A stretch of DNA of 64,000 nt, taken from the NCBI RefSeq assembly GCF_014851685.1, contig NZ_JACVAC010000001.1:744001-808000 (forward strand), read 5' to 3'. Source of the stretch: Pseudomonas sp. PDM05 (GTDB taxonomy: Bacteria; Pseudomonadota; Gammaproteobacteria; Pseudomonadales; Pseudomonadaceae). A program made the position numbers and the translations under genes. A model generated the notes under the pieces. The model searched no databases. It was not told the origin of the DNA and saw only the letters and a list, made by a program, of their open reading frames with translations. How positions within the stretch are numbered: position 1 is the first letter of the stretch; the number at the start of each line of letters is the position of its first letter. Shown here one piece after another: positions 25,886-34,427 of the stretch.

Positions 25886-28018
25886 TCAGCCGTTGGGCCC
25901 TACTGTCGCGACGATAGTCACTTGCTTGTTGTCAGGAATTTCCTGATAAGCCAAAACGTGCAAATTCGGAACTGCCAGGCGTCCAAACCGCGACAACATC
26001 GCCCGGACGGGGCCGGCCACCAGCAGAATCACCGGATGGCCCTGCATTTCCTGGCGTTGTGCGGCGTCGATCAACGAACGCTGCAGTTTTTCAGCCATGC
26101 TTGGCTCCAGCAGAACGCCCTCTTCCTGGCCTTGTCCTGCCTTCTGAATACTATTGAGCAATATTTGTTCCAACCTTGGCTCCAAGGTGATCACAGGCAG
26201 CTCAGACTCAGTCCCTACAATGCTTTGCACGATGGCGCGAGACAATCCGACACGCACCGCCGCCACCAGCGCGGCGGTATCTTGACTCTTGGCGGCATTG
26301 TTGGCGATGGCCTCGGCGATGCTGCGAATGTCGCGCACCGGCACCTGTTCGGCCAGCAGCGCCTGCAACACCTTGAGCAACTGCGACAGCGACAGCACGC
26401 CCGGCACCAGCTCTTCGGCGAGTTTTGGCGAAGCCTTGGCCAGCAAACCCATCAATTGCTGGACTTCCTCGTGGCCGATCAGCTCGTGGGAGTGCTTGTA
26501 CAAGATCTGGTTAAGGTGGGTGGCGACCACGGTGCTGGCGTCAACCACGGTGTAGCCCAGGGACTGCGCCTGGCTGCGCTGGCTGATTTCGATCCACACC
26601 GCTTCCAGGCCAAAAGCCGGATCTTTGGCGGTAATGCCGTTGAGGCTGCCGAATACCTGGCCGGGGTTGATCGCCAACTCGCGGTCCGGGTAGATCTCGG
26701 CTTCGGCGAGGATCACGCCCATCAGGGTCAGGCGGTAGGCACTGGGGGCCAGGTCGAGGTTGTCGCGGATGTGCACGGTGGGCATCAGGAAGCCCAGGTC
26801 CTGGGACAATTTCTTGCGCACGCCCTTGATCCGCGCCAGCAGCTGGCCGCCCTGGTTGCGGTCCACCAGCGGGATCAGGCGGTAGCCGACTTCCAGGCCG
26901 ATCATGTCGATCGGGGTCACGTCGTCCCAGCCCAGCTCCTTGGTTTCCGAGGCGCGGGCCGGGGACGGCAGCAGTTCCTGCTGGCGCGCCACCTCTTGCA
27001 GGGCCTGGACCTTGACCGCATTTTGCTTTCTCCAGAACAGGTACGCCGCGCCGCCTGCCAGGGCCGCCATGCTCAGGAACGATACGTGGGGCATGCCCGG
27101 CACGATGCCCATGATCGCCATGATGCCCGCCGCCACGGCCAGGGCCTTGGGCGAGGCAAACATCTGCCGGCTGATCTGCTTGCCCATGTCTTCGGAGCCC
27201 GAGGCACGGGTCACCATGATCGCGGCAGCTGTGGATAACAACAGTGATGGCAATTGCGCCACTAAACCGTCACCGATGGTCAGCAAGGCGTACACCTTGC
27301 CCGCATCGCCAAAGGTCATGCCGTGCTGGAAGATACCGACGGCCATGCCACCGATCAGGTTGATGAACAGAATCAGCAGGCCGGCGATGGCGTCACCGCG
27401 CACGAACTTGCTGGCACCGTCCATGGAACCGTAGAACTCGGCTTCCTGGGCGACTTCCAGGCGGCGCGTCTTGGCTTGGTTCTGGTCGATCAGGCCGGCG
27501 TTGAGGTCGGCGTCGATCGCCATCTGCTTGCCGGGCATCGCATCGAGGGTGAACCGTGCGCTCACCTCGGAAATCCGCCCGGCACCCTTGGTCACCACGA
27601 CGAAGTTGATGATCATCAGAATCGCGAACACCACGATACCGACCACGTAGTTACCGCCGATCACCACCTCACCAAAGGCCTGGATCACCTTGCCGGCGGC
27701 GGCGTGGCCGTCCTGGCCGTGAAGCATCACCACGCGGGTCGACGCCACGTTGAGCGCCAGGCGCAACAGGGTTGCCACCAGCAGGATCGTGGGGAATACC
27801 GCGAAATCCAACGGCCGCAGCGCGTATACGCAGACCAGCAGGACCACGACGGACAGGGCGATGTTGAAGGTGAAGAACACGTCCAGCAGGAACGGCGGCA
27901 TCGGCAACATCATCATTGCCAGCATCACCAGTAACAGCAACGGCACACCCAGATTGCCCCGCGACAGGTCAGTCAGGGTGCCACGGGCCGTGCTGAACAT
28001 TTGAGAGCGATCTACCAC
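25886..28018 (-). CDS. flhA: FlhA, export-gate protein of the flagellar type III apparatus
   Basis: 710 aa when started at the GTG at 28018 (MVDRSQMF...), with GAGGAA 6 bases upstream; the longer frame to 28108 includes the likely sigma-54 promoter and is rejected. The N-terminal half has eight membrane helices (PLLLLVMLAMMMLPMPPFLLDVFFTFN...) and the FHIPEP-type loop (GGAGRISEVSARFTLDAMPGKQMAIDADLNAGLI); the C-terminal half is the cytoplasmic nonamer-forming domain that receives chaperone-substrate pairs. First gene of the flhA-flhF-fleN-fliA group. Confidence 0.97.
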   Translation of the reverse strand: MVDRSQMFSTARGTLTDLSRGNLGVPLLLLVMLAMMMLPMPPFLLDVFFTFNIALSVVVLLVCVYALRPLDFAVFPTILLVATLLRLALNVASTRVVMLHGQDGHAAAGKVIQAFGEVVIGGNYVVGIVVFAILMIINFVVVTKGAGRISEVSARFTLDAMPGKQMAIDADLNAGLIDQNQAKTRRLEVAQEAEFYGSMDGASKFVRGDAIAGLLILFINLIGGMAVGIFQHGMTFGDAGKVYALLTIGDGLVAQLPSLLLSTAAAIMVTRASGSEDMGKQISRQMFASPKALAVAAGIMAIMGIVPGMPHVSFLSMAALAGGAAYLFWRKQNAVKVQALQEVARQQELLPSPARASETKELGWDDVTPIDMIGLEVGYRLIPLVDRNQGGQLLARIKGVRKKLSQDLGFLMPTVHIRDNLDLAPSAYRLTLMGVILAEAEIYPDRELAINPGQVFGSLNGITAKDPAFGLEAVWIEISQRSQAQSLGYTVVDASTVVATHLNQILYKHSHELIGHEEVQQLMGLLAKASPKLAEELVPGVLSLSQLLKVLQALLAEQVPVRDIRSIAEAIANNAAKSQDTAALVAAVRVGLSRAIVQSIVGTESELPVITLEPRLEQILLNSIQKAGQGQEEGVLLEPSMAEKLQRSLIDAAQRQEMQGHPVILLVAGPVRAMLSRFGRLAVPNLHVLAYQEIPDNKQVTIVATVGPNG

Positions 28019-28080
28019 CGGTATTCCTCGTGTTCCTTGAAGCAAAGTTTTGACGCCAGGAGGCGACTTGAAGGCGGTAT

Positions 28081-28096
28081 TGCAAGAAGCCTTCCA
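28081..28096 (-). promoter_or_regulatory. Sigma-54 promoter of flhA (candidate)
   Basis: Read on the minus strand: TGGAAG - 5 bases - TTGCA, matching the RpoN consensus TGGCACG-N4-TTGCW with the invariant GG and GC in correct spacing. The -12 element is 63 bases before the flhA GTG. Confidence 0.6.
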
Positions 28097-28128
28097 ACTT
28101 TTACCCAAGTCAGACGAGGAGCGTTTTT

Positions 28129-28329
28129 TTACACGACCCGTACGTTTGCAGCCTGCGGTCCTTTTTGTCCGGGCGTTATCTCGAACTCGACCTTTTGCCC
28201 TTCAGCAAGGCTCTTGAATCCGCTGGCCTCGATCGCCGAATAGTGGACAAAAACATCCGTACCATCTTCCTGCTGGATAAACCCAAAGCCCTTTTCCGCG
28301 TTGAACCACTTCACCGTGCCTGTCGCCAT
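28129..28329 (-). CDS. Cold-shock protein of the CspA family
   Basis: 66 aa, a single cold-shock domain: [14 protein letters not shown] with RNP1 (KGFGFI) and VFVHYSAI (RNP2), ending in QAANVRV. Such proteins bind single-stranded RNA/DNA and act as RNA chaperones. It is preceded by GGGAGA 7 bases before the ATG. It sits between flhA and flhB, 22 bases after a second, degenerate cold-shock-like gene. Which Csp paralogue it is cannot be told from this window. Confidence 0.93.
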   Translation of the reverse strand: MATGTVKWFNAEKGFGFIQQEDGTDVFVHYSAIEASGFKSLAEGQKVEFEITPGQKGPQAANVRVV

Positions 28330-28351
28330 TGCCGCTCTCCCGACATCTCAT

Positions 28352-28561
28352 TCAAAAACCCGAGATCAGTGTGACGCTGACTGCAAAGATGCCCCGGGGA
28401 CGATGAATCCTGCCAAATCGCACCCGCTGCCCAACCTTGAGCCGAACCCCGGCCGAGCTGGTGAGGTCTACCCGCACCTGCTCACTCCCGCCATCCATTG
28501 CGATGACCCCTTCCCCTGTCTCACTGCTGTAAAACCTGACGGTTCCGGTCACCCACTTCAT
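28352..28561 (-). CDS. Small degenerate cold-shock-domain-like protein
   Basis: 69 aa. The start MKWVTGTVRFYSSETGEGVIAMDGG resembles the first strands of a cold-shock domain (TVKWFNxxKGxGFI) but lacks the aromatic residues of RNP1 and has no VFVH (RNP2); the end (VGQRVRFGRIHRPRGIFAVSVTLI) matches the last beta strands. It is likely an OB-fold protein with altered or lost nucleic-acid binding. It is cotranscribed with the downstream true csp gene (22-base gap). Function unknown. Confidence 0.75.
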   Translation of the reverse strand: MKWVTGTVRFYSSETGEGVIAMDGGSEQVRVDLTSSAGVRLKVGQRVRFGRIHRPRGIFAVSVTLISGF

Positions 28562-28688
28562 TGCTGCCTCGCTGCTTGTTCCTACACGCAGTTTCTGCTG
28601 CCATGGAAACGCGGGACGCGCAGGCTGGCTACTGTCAGAGTTGACAGGTCAGCAAGGATTTACGACGAACGGTATGCATGCGATTTCC

Positions 28689-28819
28689 GTAGTGAGCGGG
28701 CTTGCCTGCGCTGGGTGGCGAAGCCGCCCCAAACGGGACGCCGCGATGTTTCAGGAAGGCCGAGGTGTCGGGATTTAGGGCGGCTTCGCCGCCCAGCGCG
28801 GGGCAAGCCCGCTCACTAC
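28689..28819. repeat. REP pair (inverted) between flhB and the csp genes
   Basis: A GTAGTGAGCGGGCTTG-type REP at 28689-28733 faces its inverted partner at 28775-28819. It occupies most of the 273-base gap between flhB and the cold-shock genes. The rest of the gap (28562-28688) should hold the promoter of the csp pair; a perfect inverted repeat CTGTCA-N4-TGACAG lies at 28632-28647. Confidence 0.85.
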
Positions 28820-28834
28820 AGGGTAAGGGGAATA

Positions 28835-29971
28835 TCAGGAGTCGCGGCGTAAATCCGGGGGAATCGGCAGGTCCTTGAGCGGATCAGGCCGCTTGCCTTT
28901 GCCCGCGCGGTATTGGCGGATCTGATAGACATAGGCCAACACCTGCGCCACCGCCAGGTAAAGCCCGGCCGGGATTTCCTGGTCGAGGTCGGTGGAGTAG
29001 AAGATCGACCGCGCCAGTGCCGGCGACTCCAGCAGCAGGATGTCGTTGGCCACGGCGATTTCGCGGATTTTCAGTGCGGTAAAGTCACTGCCCTTGGCCA
29101 ACAGCATCGGCGCGCCGCCTTTCTCCGGGTCGTACTTGAGCGCCACGGCGTAGTGGGTCGGGTTGGTGATGATCACGTCGGCGTCGGGCACCGAGGCCAT
29201 CATCTTGCGCTGGGACATTTCCCGCTGCAGTTGGCGGATGCGCTGTTTGACCTCGGGACGCCCTTCCTGGTCCTTGTGTTCATCGCGCACTTCCTGCTTG
29301 GTCATCAGCAGTTTCTTGTGGCTTTCCCACAACTGGATCGGCGCATCCACGGCAGCAATGATGATCAGCCCGGCGGCCATCCACAGCGCGCTCCACCCCA
29401 CCACCTGCACGCTGTGGATGATCGCCGACTCCAGCGGCTCGTGGGCGATGCGCAGCAGGTCGTCGATGTCAGAGGTCAATACCATCAGCGCGACGAACAG
29501 GATCAGGATGAATTTGGCCAAGGCCTTGAGCAACTCCACCAGCGCCTTGGCCGAGAACATGCGCTTGAGCCCGGCAGCGGGGTTCATGCGGCTGAATTTG
29601 GGCGCCATGCTGCCGGCCGCGAACAGCCAGCCGCCAAGGGCGACCGGGCCGATCAGCGCGGCCAACAGCAAGGTGATCAGGATCGGCTGCACCGCCAGAA
29701 TCGCGATCTTGCCCGAATGCAGCAGGTACTGGCCCATCGCGCCAGGGTTCAGCAGCACTTCGCGGGGCAAGCTGAAGTTGTGTTTCATCAACTCCATCAA
29801 GTCCAGCGCCAGGCCACCGCCGTAGATCAGCAGGGCGCCGGCGCCGGCCATCATGGTCGCGACGGTATTCAGCTCTTTCGAGCGGGCGATCTCGCCCTTT
29901 TCCCTGGAGTCCTTTTTGCGTTTCTCCGTGGGGTCTTCTGTCTTGTCCTGACCGCTCTCGCTCTCGGCCAT
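28835..29971 (-). CDS. flhB: FlhB, export-gate and substrate-switch protein
   Basis: 378 aa. N-terminal Lys/Glu-rich head (MAESESGQDKTEDPTEKRKKDSREKGEIARSKE is typical), four membrane helices (about 35-210), and the cytoplasmic domain with the autocleavage site NPTH at 270-273. FlhB changes specificity from rod/hook to filament substrates on a signal from FliK. It is the last gene of the fliLMNOPQR-flhB operon, 3 bases after fliR. Confidence 0.97.
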   Translation of the reverse strand: MAESESGQDKTEDPTEKRKKDSREKGEIARSKELNTVATMMAGAGALLIYGGGLALDLMELMKHNFSLPREVLLNPGAMGQYLLHSGKIAILAVQPILITLLLAALIGPVALGGWLFAAGSMAPKFSRMNPAAGLKRMFSAKALVELLKALAKFILILFVALMVLTSDIDDLLRIAHEPLESAIIHSVQVVGWSALWMAAGLIIIAAVDAPIQLWESHKKLLMTKQEVRDEHKDQEGRPEVKQRIRQLQREMSQRKMMASVPDADVIITNPTHYAVALKYDPEKGGAPMLLAKGSDFTALKIREIAVANDILLLESPALARSIFYSTDLDQEIPAGLYLAVAQVLAYVYQIRQYRAGKGKRPDPLKDLPIPPDLRRDS

Positions 29972-29974
29972 GGC

Positions 29975-30760
29975 TCAGCGCGCCCGTGCCAGATCACGTA
30001 AGAACTGCAAGGCGTCGGACGCCAGCGGTTGATACTGATTGAGAATGTCGGCCAGGCCGATCCAGAAAATCCCCATGCCCAACACCAGGGTCAACGGGAA
30101 ACCAATCGAGAAAATGTTCAGTTGCGGCGCCGCGCGGGTCATCACGCCAAACGCGATGTTGACCACCAGCAGCGCAGTGATCGCGGGCAACACCAGCAGC
30201 AGCGAGGCGCCCAGCACCCAACCGAGACGCCCGACCATCTCCCAGAAATGGTTGACCACCAGCCCCGAGCCCACCGGCAAGGTGGTGAAGCTCTCCGTCA
30301 ACACTTCGAACGCCACCAGGTGGCCGTTCATGGCAAGGAACAACAAGGTCACCAGCATGGTCAGGAATTGCCCGATCACCGCTGCCGACACGCCGTTGGT
30401 GGGGTCGACCATGGACGCGAAGCCCATGCCCATCTGGATCGAGATGATTTGCCCGGCAATCACAAACGCCTGGAAGAACAGTTGCAGGGAGAAGCCCAGC
30501 ATGGCGCCGATCAGCACCTGCTCGGCGATCAACAGCAAGGCGCTGAGATCGAGCGCATTCACAGGTGGCATCGGCGGCAAGCCGGGGACCAGCACCACGG
30601 TGATCGCCACCGCGAAATACAGGCGCACCCGGCGCGGCACCAGGGTCGTGCCGAACACCGGCATGGCCATCAACATCGCCGTCACGCGAAACAGCGGCAG
30701 GATGAAGGACGCCACCCAGGTACTGATCTGGGTGTCGGTCAATGCCAGCAAAGATTGCAT
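29975..30760 (-). CDS. fliR: FliR, export-gate membrane protein
   Basis: 261 aa, six hydrophobic segments (SFILPLFRVTAMLMAMPVFG, LYFAVAITVVLVPGLPP, MLGFSLQLFFQAFVIAGQI and others) in the FliR/SpaR pattern. It forms the core export channel with FliP and FliQ in the inner membrane. Starts 4 bases after fliQ and ends 3 bases before flhB. Confidence 0.96.
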   Translation of the reverse strand: MQSLLALTDTQISTWVASFILPLFRVTAMLMAMPVFGTTLVPRRVRLYFAVAITVVLVPGLPPMPPVNALDLSALLLIAEQVLIGAMLGFSLQLFFQAFVIAGQIISIQMGMGFASMVDPTNGVSAAVIGQFLTMLVTLLFLAMNGHLVAFEVLTESFTTLPVGSGLVVNHFWEMVGRLGWVLGASLLLVLPAITALLVVNIAFGVMTRAAPQLNIFSIGFPLTLVLGMGIFWIGLADILNQYQPLASDALQFLRDLARAR

Positions 30761-30764
30761 CGGC

Positions 30765-31034
30765 TCAGCCGATCAACTGCGGAATACTGCCGTACAACTG
30801 CAGGATGTATTCCATGAAGGTTTGCACCAGCCACGGGCCGGCGACGATCAGGGTGATCAGCATCACCAGCAGGCGCGGCAGGAAGCTCAAGGTCTGTTCG
30901 TTGATCTGGGTCGCGGCCTGGAACATCGCCACCAATAGGCCCACCAACAGGCTTGGCACCACCAGCACAGCAACCATCATGGTGGTCAGCCACAGCGCTT
31001 CACGGAACAGGTCAACGGCGACTTCTGGCGTCAT
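30765..31034 (-). CDS. fliQ: FliQ, small export-gate membrane protein
   Basis: 89 aa with two membrane helices (LWLTTMMVAVLVVPSLLVGLLVAMFQ and LVMLITLIVAGPWLVQTFMEY), the size and layout of FliQ/SpaQ. Part of the FliPQR export channel; flanked by fliP and fliR with 4-base gaps. Confidence 0.96.
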   Translation of the reverse strand: MTPEVAVDLFREALWLTTMMVAVLVVPSLLVGLLVAMFQAATQINEQTLSFLPRLLVMLITLIVAGPWLVQTFMEYILQLYGSIPQLIG

Positions 31035-31038
31035 GGCG

Positions 31039-31782
31039 CTATACCCCTCCGAAACTGCCGGCGAGCGTGCCGATAATCAGCGCCCAGCCGTCCACCAGCA
31101 CAAACAGCATGATTTTGAACGGCAACGAGATGATCAGCGGCGACAGCATCATCATCCCCATGGCCATCAGCACGCTCGCCACCACCAGGTCGATGATCAG
31201 GAACGGGATAAAGATCATGAAGCCGATCTGGAACGCGGTCTTCAATTCGGAGGTGACGAACGCCGGCACCAGGATGGTCAACGGCGCCTGGTCCGGGGTG
31301 GCGATGTCGGTGCGCTTGGACAGGCGCATGAACAGCTCCAGGTCGCTGGAGCGGGTCTGCGACAGCATGAAGTCCTTGATCGGCCCCTGGGCCTTGTCGA
31401 TCGCGACTTGGGCAGTGATGGTTTCGGCGAGGTAAGGCTGCAGGGCTTGCTGGTTCACCTTGTCGAACACCGGCGCCATGATGAACATCGTCAGGAACAG
31501 GGCCATGCCGGTGAGGATCTGGTTCGACGGCGTCTGCTGCAAGCCGAGGGCCTGGCGCAGGATCGAGAACACGATGATGATCCGCGTGAAGCTGGTCATC
31601 AGCATGACAAACGCCGGGATGAAACTCAGCGCAGTCATGATCAGCAGGATCTGCAGGCTGACCGAATATTCCTGGGCGCCGGCGGCGTTGGTGCCCAGGG
31701 TAATCGCCGGGATCGACAACGGGTCGGCGGCGAACGCCAGTGGCGCAGCCAGCAACAGCATGAGCGTCAAGAAAACGCGCAT
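31039..31782 (-). CDS. fliP: FliP, export-gate membrane protein
   Basis: 247 aa. Cleavable signal peptide ([18 protein letters not shown]), then four membrane segments with the FliP signatures ([40 protein letters not shown] and [28 protein letters not shown]). Pentamer core of the flagellar export gate. The ATG shares its last base position with the fliO stop (TAATG), so the pair is coupled. Confidence 0.97.
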   Translation of the reverse strand: MRVFLTLMLLLAAPLAFAADPLSIPAITLGTNAAGAQEYSVSLQILLIMTALSFIPAFVMLMTSFTRIIIVFSILRQALGLQQTPSNQILTGMALFLTMFIMAPVFDKVNQQALQPYLAETITAQVAIDKAQGPIKDFMLSQTRSSDLELFMRLSKRTDIATPDQAPLTILVPAFVTSELKTAFQIGFMIFIPFLIIDLVVASVLMAMGMMMLSPLIISLPFKIMLFVLVDGWALIIGTLAGSFGGV

Positions 31783-32216
31783 TACTTCTTATCCTTCTGA
31801 TCCTTGCCCAACAACTCCATCAGGCGCTGGGCGAATTCTGGCGTGGCGGACTGGGTCTGATCCACGTTGACGGGCGTCTTGAGCACATGCAGCGGGGTGA
31901 TGCGGCCGGGGGTGAGGCCGAGCAGGATCTGCTCCTCCCCCACCTGCACCAGCACCAGCCGATCACGCGGGCCGAGGGCGCGCGAGCCGATCAGTTCGAT
32001 CACCTGGGCGTTGCCCGGGCCGACGTTCTGCACGCGGCGCATCAGCCAGGCGAGCACGAAGATCAAGCCGACCACCAGCAACAGGCCCAGCACCAGTTGG
32101 GTCAACTGGCCACCGACGCCACTGCCGACCGGTGCCGCCGCGGCCTGGGCCACGGGCTCCGCCGCCAACACACTCAACGGCAGCGCGAGCAACAGTCCGA
32201 GCATCAGCCGCTTCAT
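31782..32216 (-). CDS. fliO: FliO, assembly factor of the FliP export gate
   Basis: 144 aa. N-terminal signal-like hydrophobic stretch, a second membrane helix ([25 protein letters not shown]) and a C-terminal cytoplasmic domain ([33 protein letters not shown]) typical of FliO/MopB. It stabilises FliP during assembly. Lies 1 base after fliN and overlaps fliP by one base. Confidence 0.95.
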   Translation of the reverse strand: MKRLMLGLLLALPLSVLAAEPVAQAAAAPVGSGVGGQLTQLVLGLLLVVGLIFVLAWLMRRVQNVGPGNAQVIELIGSRALGPRDRLVLVQVGEEQILLGLTPGRITPLHVLKTPVNVDQTQSATPEFAQRLMELLGKDQKDKK

Positions 32217-32217
32217 A

Positions 32218-32685
32218 TCAGCGCAACTTCTTGATGCGTTCGCTCGGGCTGATCACGTCGGTCAGGCGGATGCCGAACTTTTCGTTGACCACCACCACTT
32301 CGCCGTGGGCGATCAGGGTGCCATTGACCAGTACGTCCAGCGGCTCACCGGCCAGGCGATCGAGCTCGATCACCGAACCCTGGTTGAGTTGCAACAGGTT
32401 GCGGATGTTGATGTCGGTGCTGCCGACTTCCATGGAGATCGACACCGGGATGTCGAGGATCACGTCCAGGTTCGGGCCATCGAGGCTCACCGGCTCGTGG
32501 TTCTTCGGCACGCTGCCGAATTCTTCCATCTGCAAGCGGTTGCCGGCCGGCGCGGTGGCGGCGTCAGCGGCCAGCAGCGCGTCGATGTCGTCCTGGCCGA
32601 CTTCGCCAGTTTCTTCCAGGGCCGCAGCCCATTCGTCAGCCAGGGCCTGGTCTTCGGCGGAAGTGTTTTCGTGTTCGGTAGCCAT
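32218..32685 (-). CDS. fliN: FliN, motor switch protein
   Basis: 155 aa from the ATG at 32685 (GAGGA 7 bases upstream; an extension to 32706 is possible but has no site). An acidic N-terminal segment (EDQALADEWAAALEETGEVGQDDIDALLA) precedes the SpoA domain (ILDIPVSISMEVGSTDINIRNLLQLNQGSVIELDRLAGEPLDVLVNG). Forms the C-ring with FliM and FliG and binds CheY-P. Confidence 0.97.
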   Translation of the reverse strand: MATEHENTSAEDQALADEWAAALEETGEVGQDDIDALLAADAATAPAGNRLQMEEFGSVPKNHEPVSLDGPNLDVILDIPVSISMEVGSTDINIRNLLQLNQGSVIELDRLAGEPLDVLVNGTLIAHGEVVVVNEKFGIRLTDVISPSERIKKLR

Positions 32686-32728
32686 TACATGTCCTCGGCG
32701 GAGCAAGCATTCATAAATTAGGGTTGGA

Positions 32729-33697
32729 TCAGCGACGGTTGATCGGCTCGATCACTTGCAGTGCCAGGTTGCCCTTGTGGGAACCGAGCTTGACCTTGAA
32801 TGACGGCACGCCATTGGCGCGCATGATCATTTCTTCCGGCAATTCCACAGGGATCACATCACCCGGCTGCATGTGCAGGATGTCCCGCAGGCGCAATTGG
32901 CGACGGGCCACGGTGGCGCTGAGCGGCACGTCCACATCCAGCAGGTCTTCGCGCAGGGCCTTGACCCAGCGCTCGTCCTGGTCGTCCAGGTCGGACTGGA
33001 AACCGGCGTCGAGCATCTCGCGCACCGGCTCGATCATCGAGTACGGCATGGTCACGTGCAGGTCGCCGCCACCGCCATCGAGTTCGATGTGGAACGTGGA
33101 CACCACAATGGCTTCGCTGGGGCCGACGATGTTGGCCATGGCCGGGTTCACTTCCGAGTTGATGTACTCGAAATTGACTTCCATGATCGCCTGCCAGGCT
33201 TCCTTCAAGTCGATGAAGGCTTGCTCCAGCACCATGCGCACCACCCGCAGTTCGGTGGGGGTGAATTCACGGCCTTCGATCTTGGCGTGACGGCCGTCGC
33301 CGCCGAAGAAGTTGTCCACCAACTTGAACACCAGCTTGGCGTCAAGGATGAACAGCGCAGTGCCGCGCAGCGGCTTGATCTTGACCAGGTTGAGGCTGGT
33401 GGGCACGTACAGCGAGTGCACGTATTCACCGAACTTCATCACCTGCACGCCACCGACCGCCACGTCCGCCGAGCGGCGCAGCATGTTGAACATGCTGATG
33501 CGGGTGTAACGGGCGAAACGTTCGTTGATCATCTCCAGGGTCGGCATACGTCCACGGACGATGCGATCCTGGCTGGTCAGGTCATAACTTTTGACGCTGC
33601 CGGGTTCGGCAGCCATTTCGGTCTGCACCAGACCATCGTCGACGCCATGCAGCAGTGCGTCGATTTCATCCTGGGACAGCAGGTCTTGCACGGCCAT
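32729..33697 (-). CDS. fliM: FliM, motor switch protein
   Basis: 322 aa. The N-terminal LLSQDEIDALLHGV is the CheY-P binding peptide; the middle domain has the FliM GGxG-type loop region (FAVGGVQV-like ADVAVGGVQVMKFGEY); the C-terminal SpoA domain ends AGxxxLQV (GNLALQVIEPINRR). C-ring component that receives CheY-P and sets rotation direction. Between fliL (9 bases) and fliN (43 bases). Confidence 0.97.
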   Translation of the reverse strand: MAVQDLLSQDEIDALLHGVDDGLVQTEMAAEPGSVKSYDLTSQDRIVRGRMPTLEMINERFARYTRISMFNMLRRSADVAVGGVQVMKFGEYVHSLYVPTSLNLVKIKPLRGTALFILDAKLVFKLVDNFFGGDGRHAKIEGREFTPTELRVVRMVLEQAFIDLKEAWQAIMEVNFEYINSEVNPAMANIVGPSEAIVVSTFHIELDGGGGDLHVTMPYSMIEPVREMLDAGFQSDLDDQDERWVKALREDLLDVDVPLSATVARRQLRLRDILHMQPGDVIPVELPEEMIMRANGVPSFKVKLGSHKGNLALQVIEPINRR

Positions 33698-33706
33698 GTC
33701 GTGATC

Positions 33707-34207
33707 CTACTGCAATACGAAGTTAGTGAAGAGCGCCTGCTCGATCACGACTTTGCCGAGCTCTTTCTGGGCCACTTCCTGCACGCTGGCAGTGACCTTC
33801 TGGCGCAGCATTTCCTGGCCGACCGGGGTGGCCAGGGCATCGAAGCTCTGCCCGGAGAACAGCATCACCAGGTTGTTGCGGATCACCGGCATGTGCACCT
33901 TGAGGGCTTCCAGGTCAGCCTGGTTGCGCGCGAGCAAGGTGATGCTCACTTGCAGGTAGCGCTGGCGGCCGTTCTGATTGAAGTTGGCGACAAAGGCCGG
34001 GAGCATCGGCTCGAAGATTGCCGGTTGCTTGACGTTGCTGGCGGTTTCAGCCGCAGGCGCCGGTTTGCTCGCGCTGCTGTGCATGATGTACCAGGTGCCA
34101 CCCACCGAGGCGCCAATGGCCAGGATCAGGCCCACGACAATCATCAGGATAAGCTTGAGCTTGCCTTTGCCTGCGGGTGGTTTTGCTGCGTCGTCGCTCT
34201 TCGCCAT
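33707..34207 (-). CDS. fliL: FliL, basal-body/stator-associated membrane protein
   Basis: 166 aa with one N-terminal membrane helix (KLKLILMIVVGLILAIGASVGGTWYIMH) and a periplasmic FliL domain (FVANFNQNGRQRYLQVSITLLARNQADLEALKVHMPVIRNNLVMLFSGQ). FliL surrounds and supports stators. First gene of the fliLMNOPQR-flhB operon, with a strong sigma-54 site 51 bases upstream. Confidence 0.96.
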   Translation of the reverse strand: MAKSDDAAKPPAGKGKLKLILMIVVGLILAIGASVGGTWYIMHSSASKPAPAAETASNVKQPAIFEPMLPAFVANFNQNGRQRYLQVSITLLARNQADLEALKVHMPVIRNNLVMLFSGQSFDALATPVGQEMLRQKVTASVQEVAQKELGKVVIEQALFTNFVLQ

Positions 34208-34257
34208 GCCAATAATCCGTCACTATTCGGGGATTCATAGATCTACGGAAAGGCAAG

Positions 34258-34273
34258 AGCAAGTGTTATGCCA
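34258..34273 (-). promoter_or_regulatory. Sigma-54 promoter of fliLMNOPQR-flhB
   Basis: Minus strand TGGCAT - 5 bases - TTGCT, with -24 GG and -12 GC in exact spacing, 51 bases before the fliL ATG. This agrees with RpoN-dependent class II expression known for this operon in Pseudomonas. Confidence 0.8.
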
Positions 34274-34314
34274 GAGTTGTCTGGTAATTGGGCAGAGCCA
34301 GCACCACCAATCAA

Positions 34315-34408
34315 ATGTGGGAGCGGGCTTGCTCGCGAATGCGGTGTGTCAGTGACAGATGTATTGACTGACACACCGCATTCGCGAGCAAGCCCGCTCC
34401 CACATTTT
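34315..34408. repeat. Long inverted REP pair between fliK and fliL
   Basis: The arm at 34315-34355 (AAATGTGGGAGCGGGCTTGC... to GTGTCAGT) is repeated in perfect inversion at 34368-34408, with 12 bases between. This is the GTGGGAGCGGGCTTGC REP type. The 41-base stem probably ends or stabilises the fliK message. Confidence 0.9.
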
Positions 34409-34427
34409 GTCCCGCGACAGGTTCAGG

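Noticed and set aside
24738..25946. Plus-strand open frame opposite flhF (similar ones lie opposite flhA, cheA, fliF, flgK and others)
   Set aside because: Antisense shadows of highly conserved flagellar genes in GC-rich DNA; no ribosome sites or family resemblance.
28632..28647. Inverted repeat CTGTCA-N4-TGACAG as an operator for the csp genes
   Set aside because: It is short, no known Pseudomonas regulator with this site comes to mind, and no promoter elements could be placed around it with confidence.
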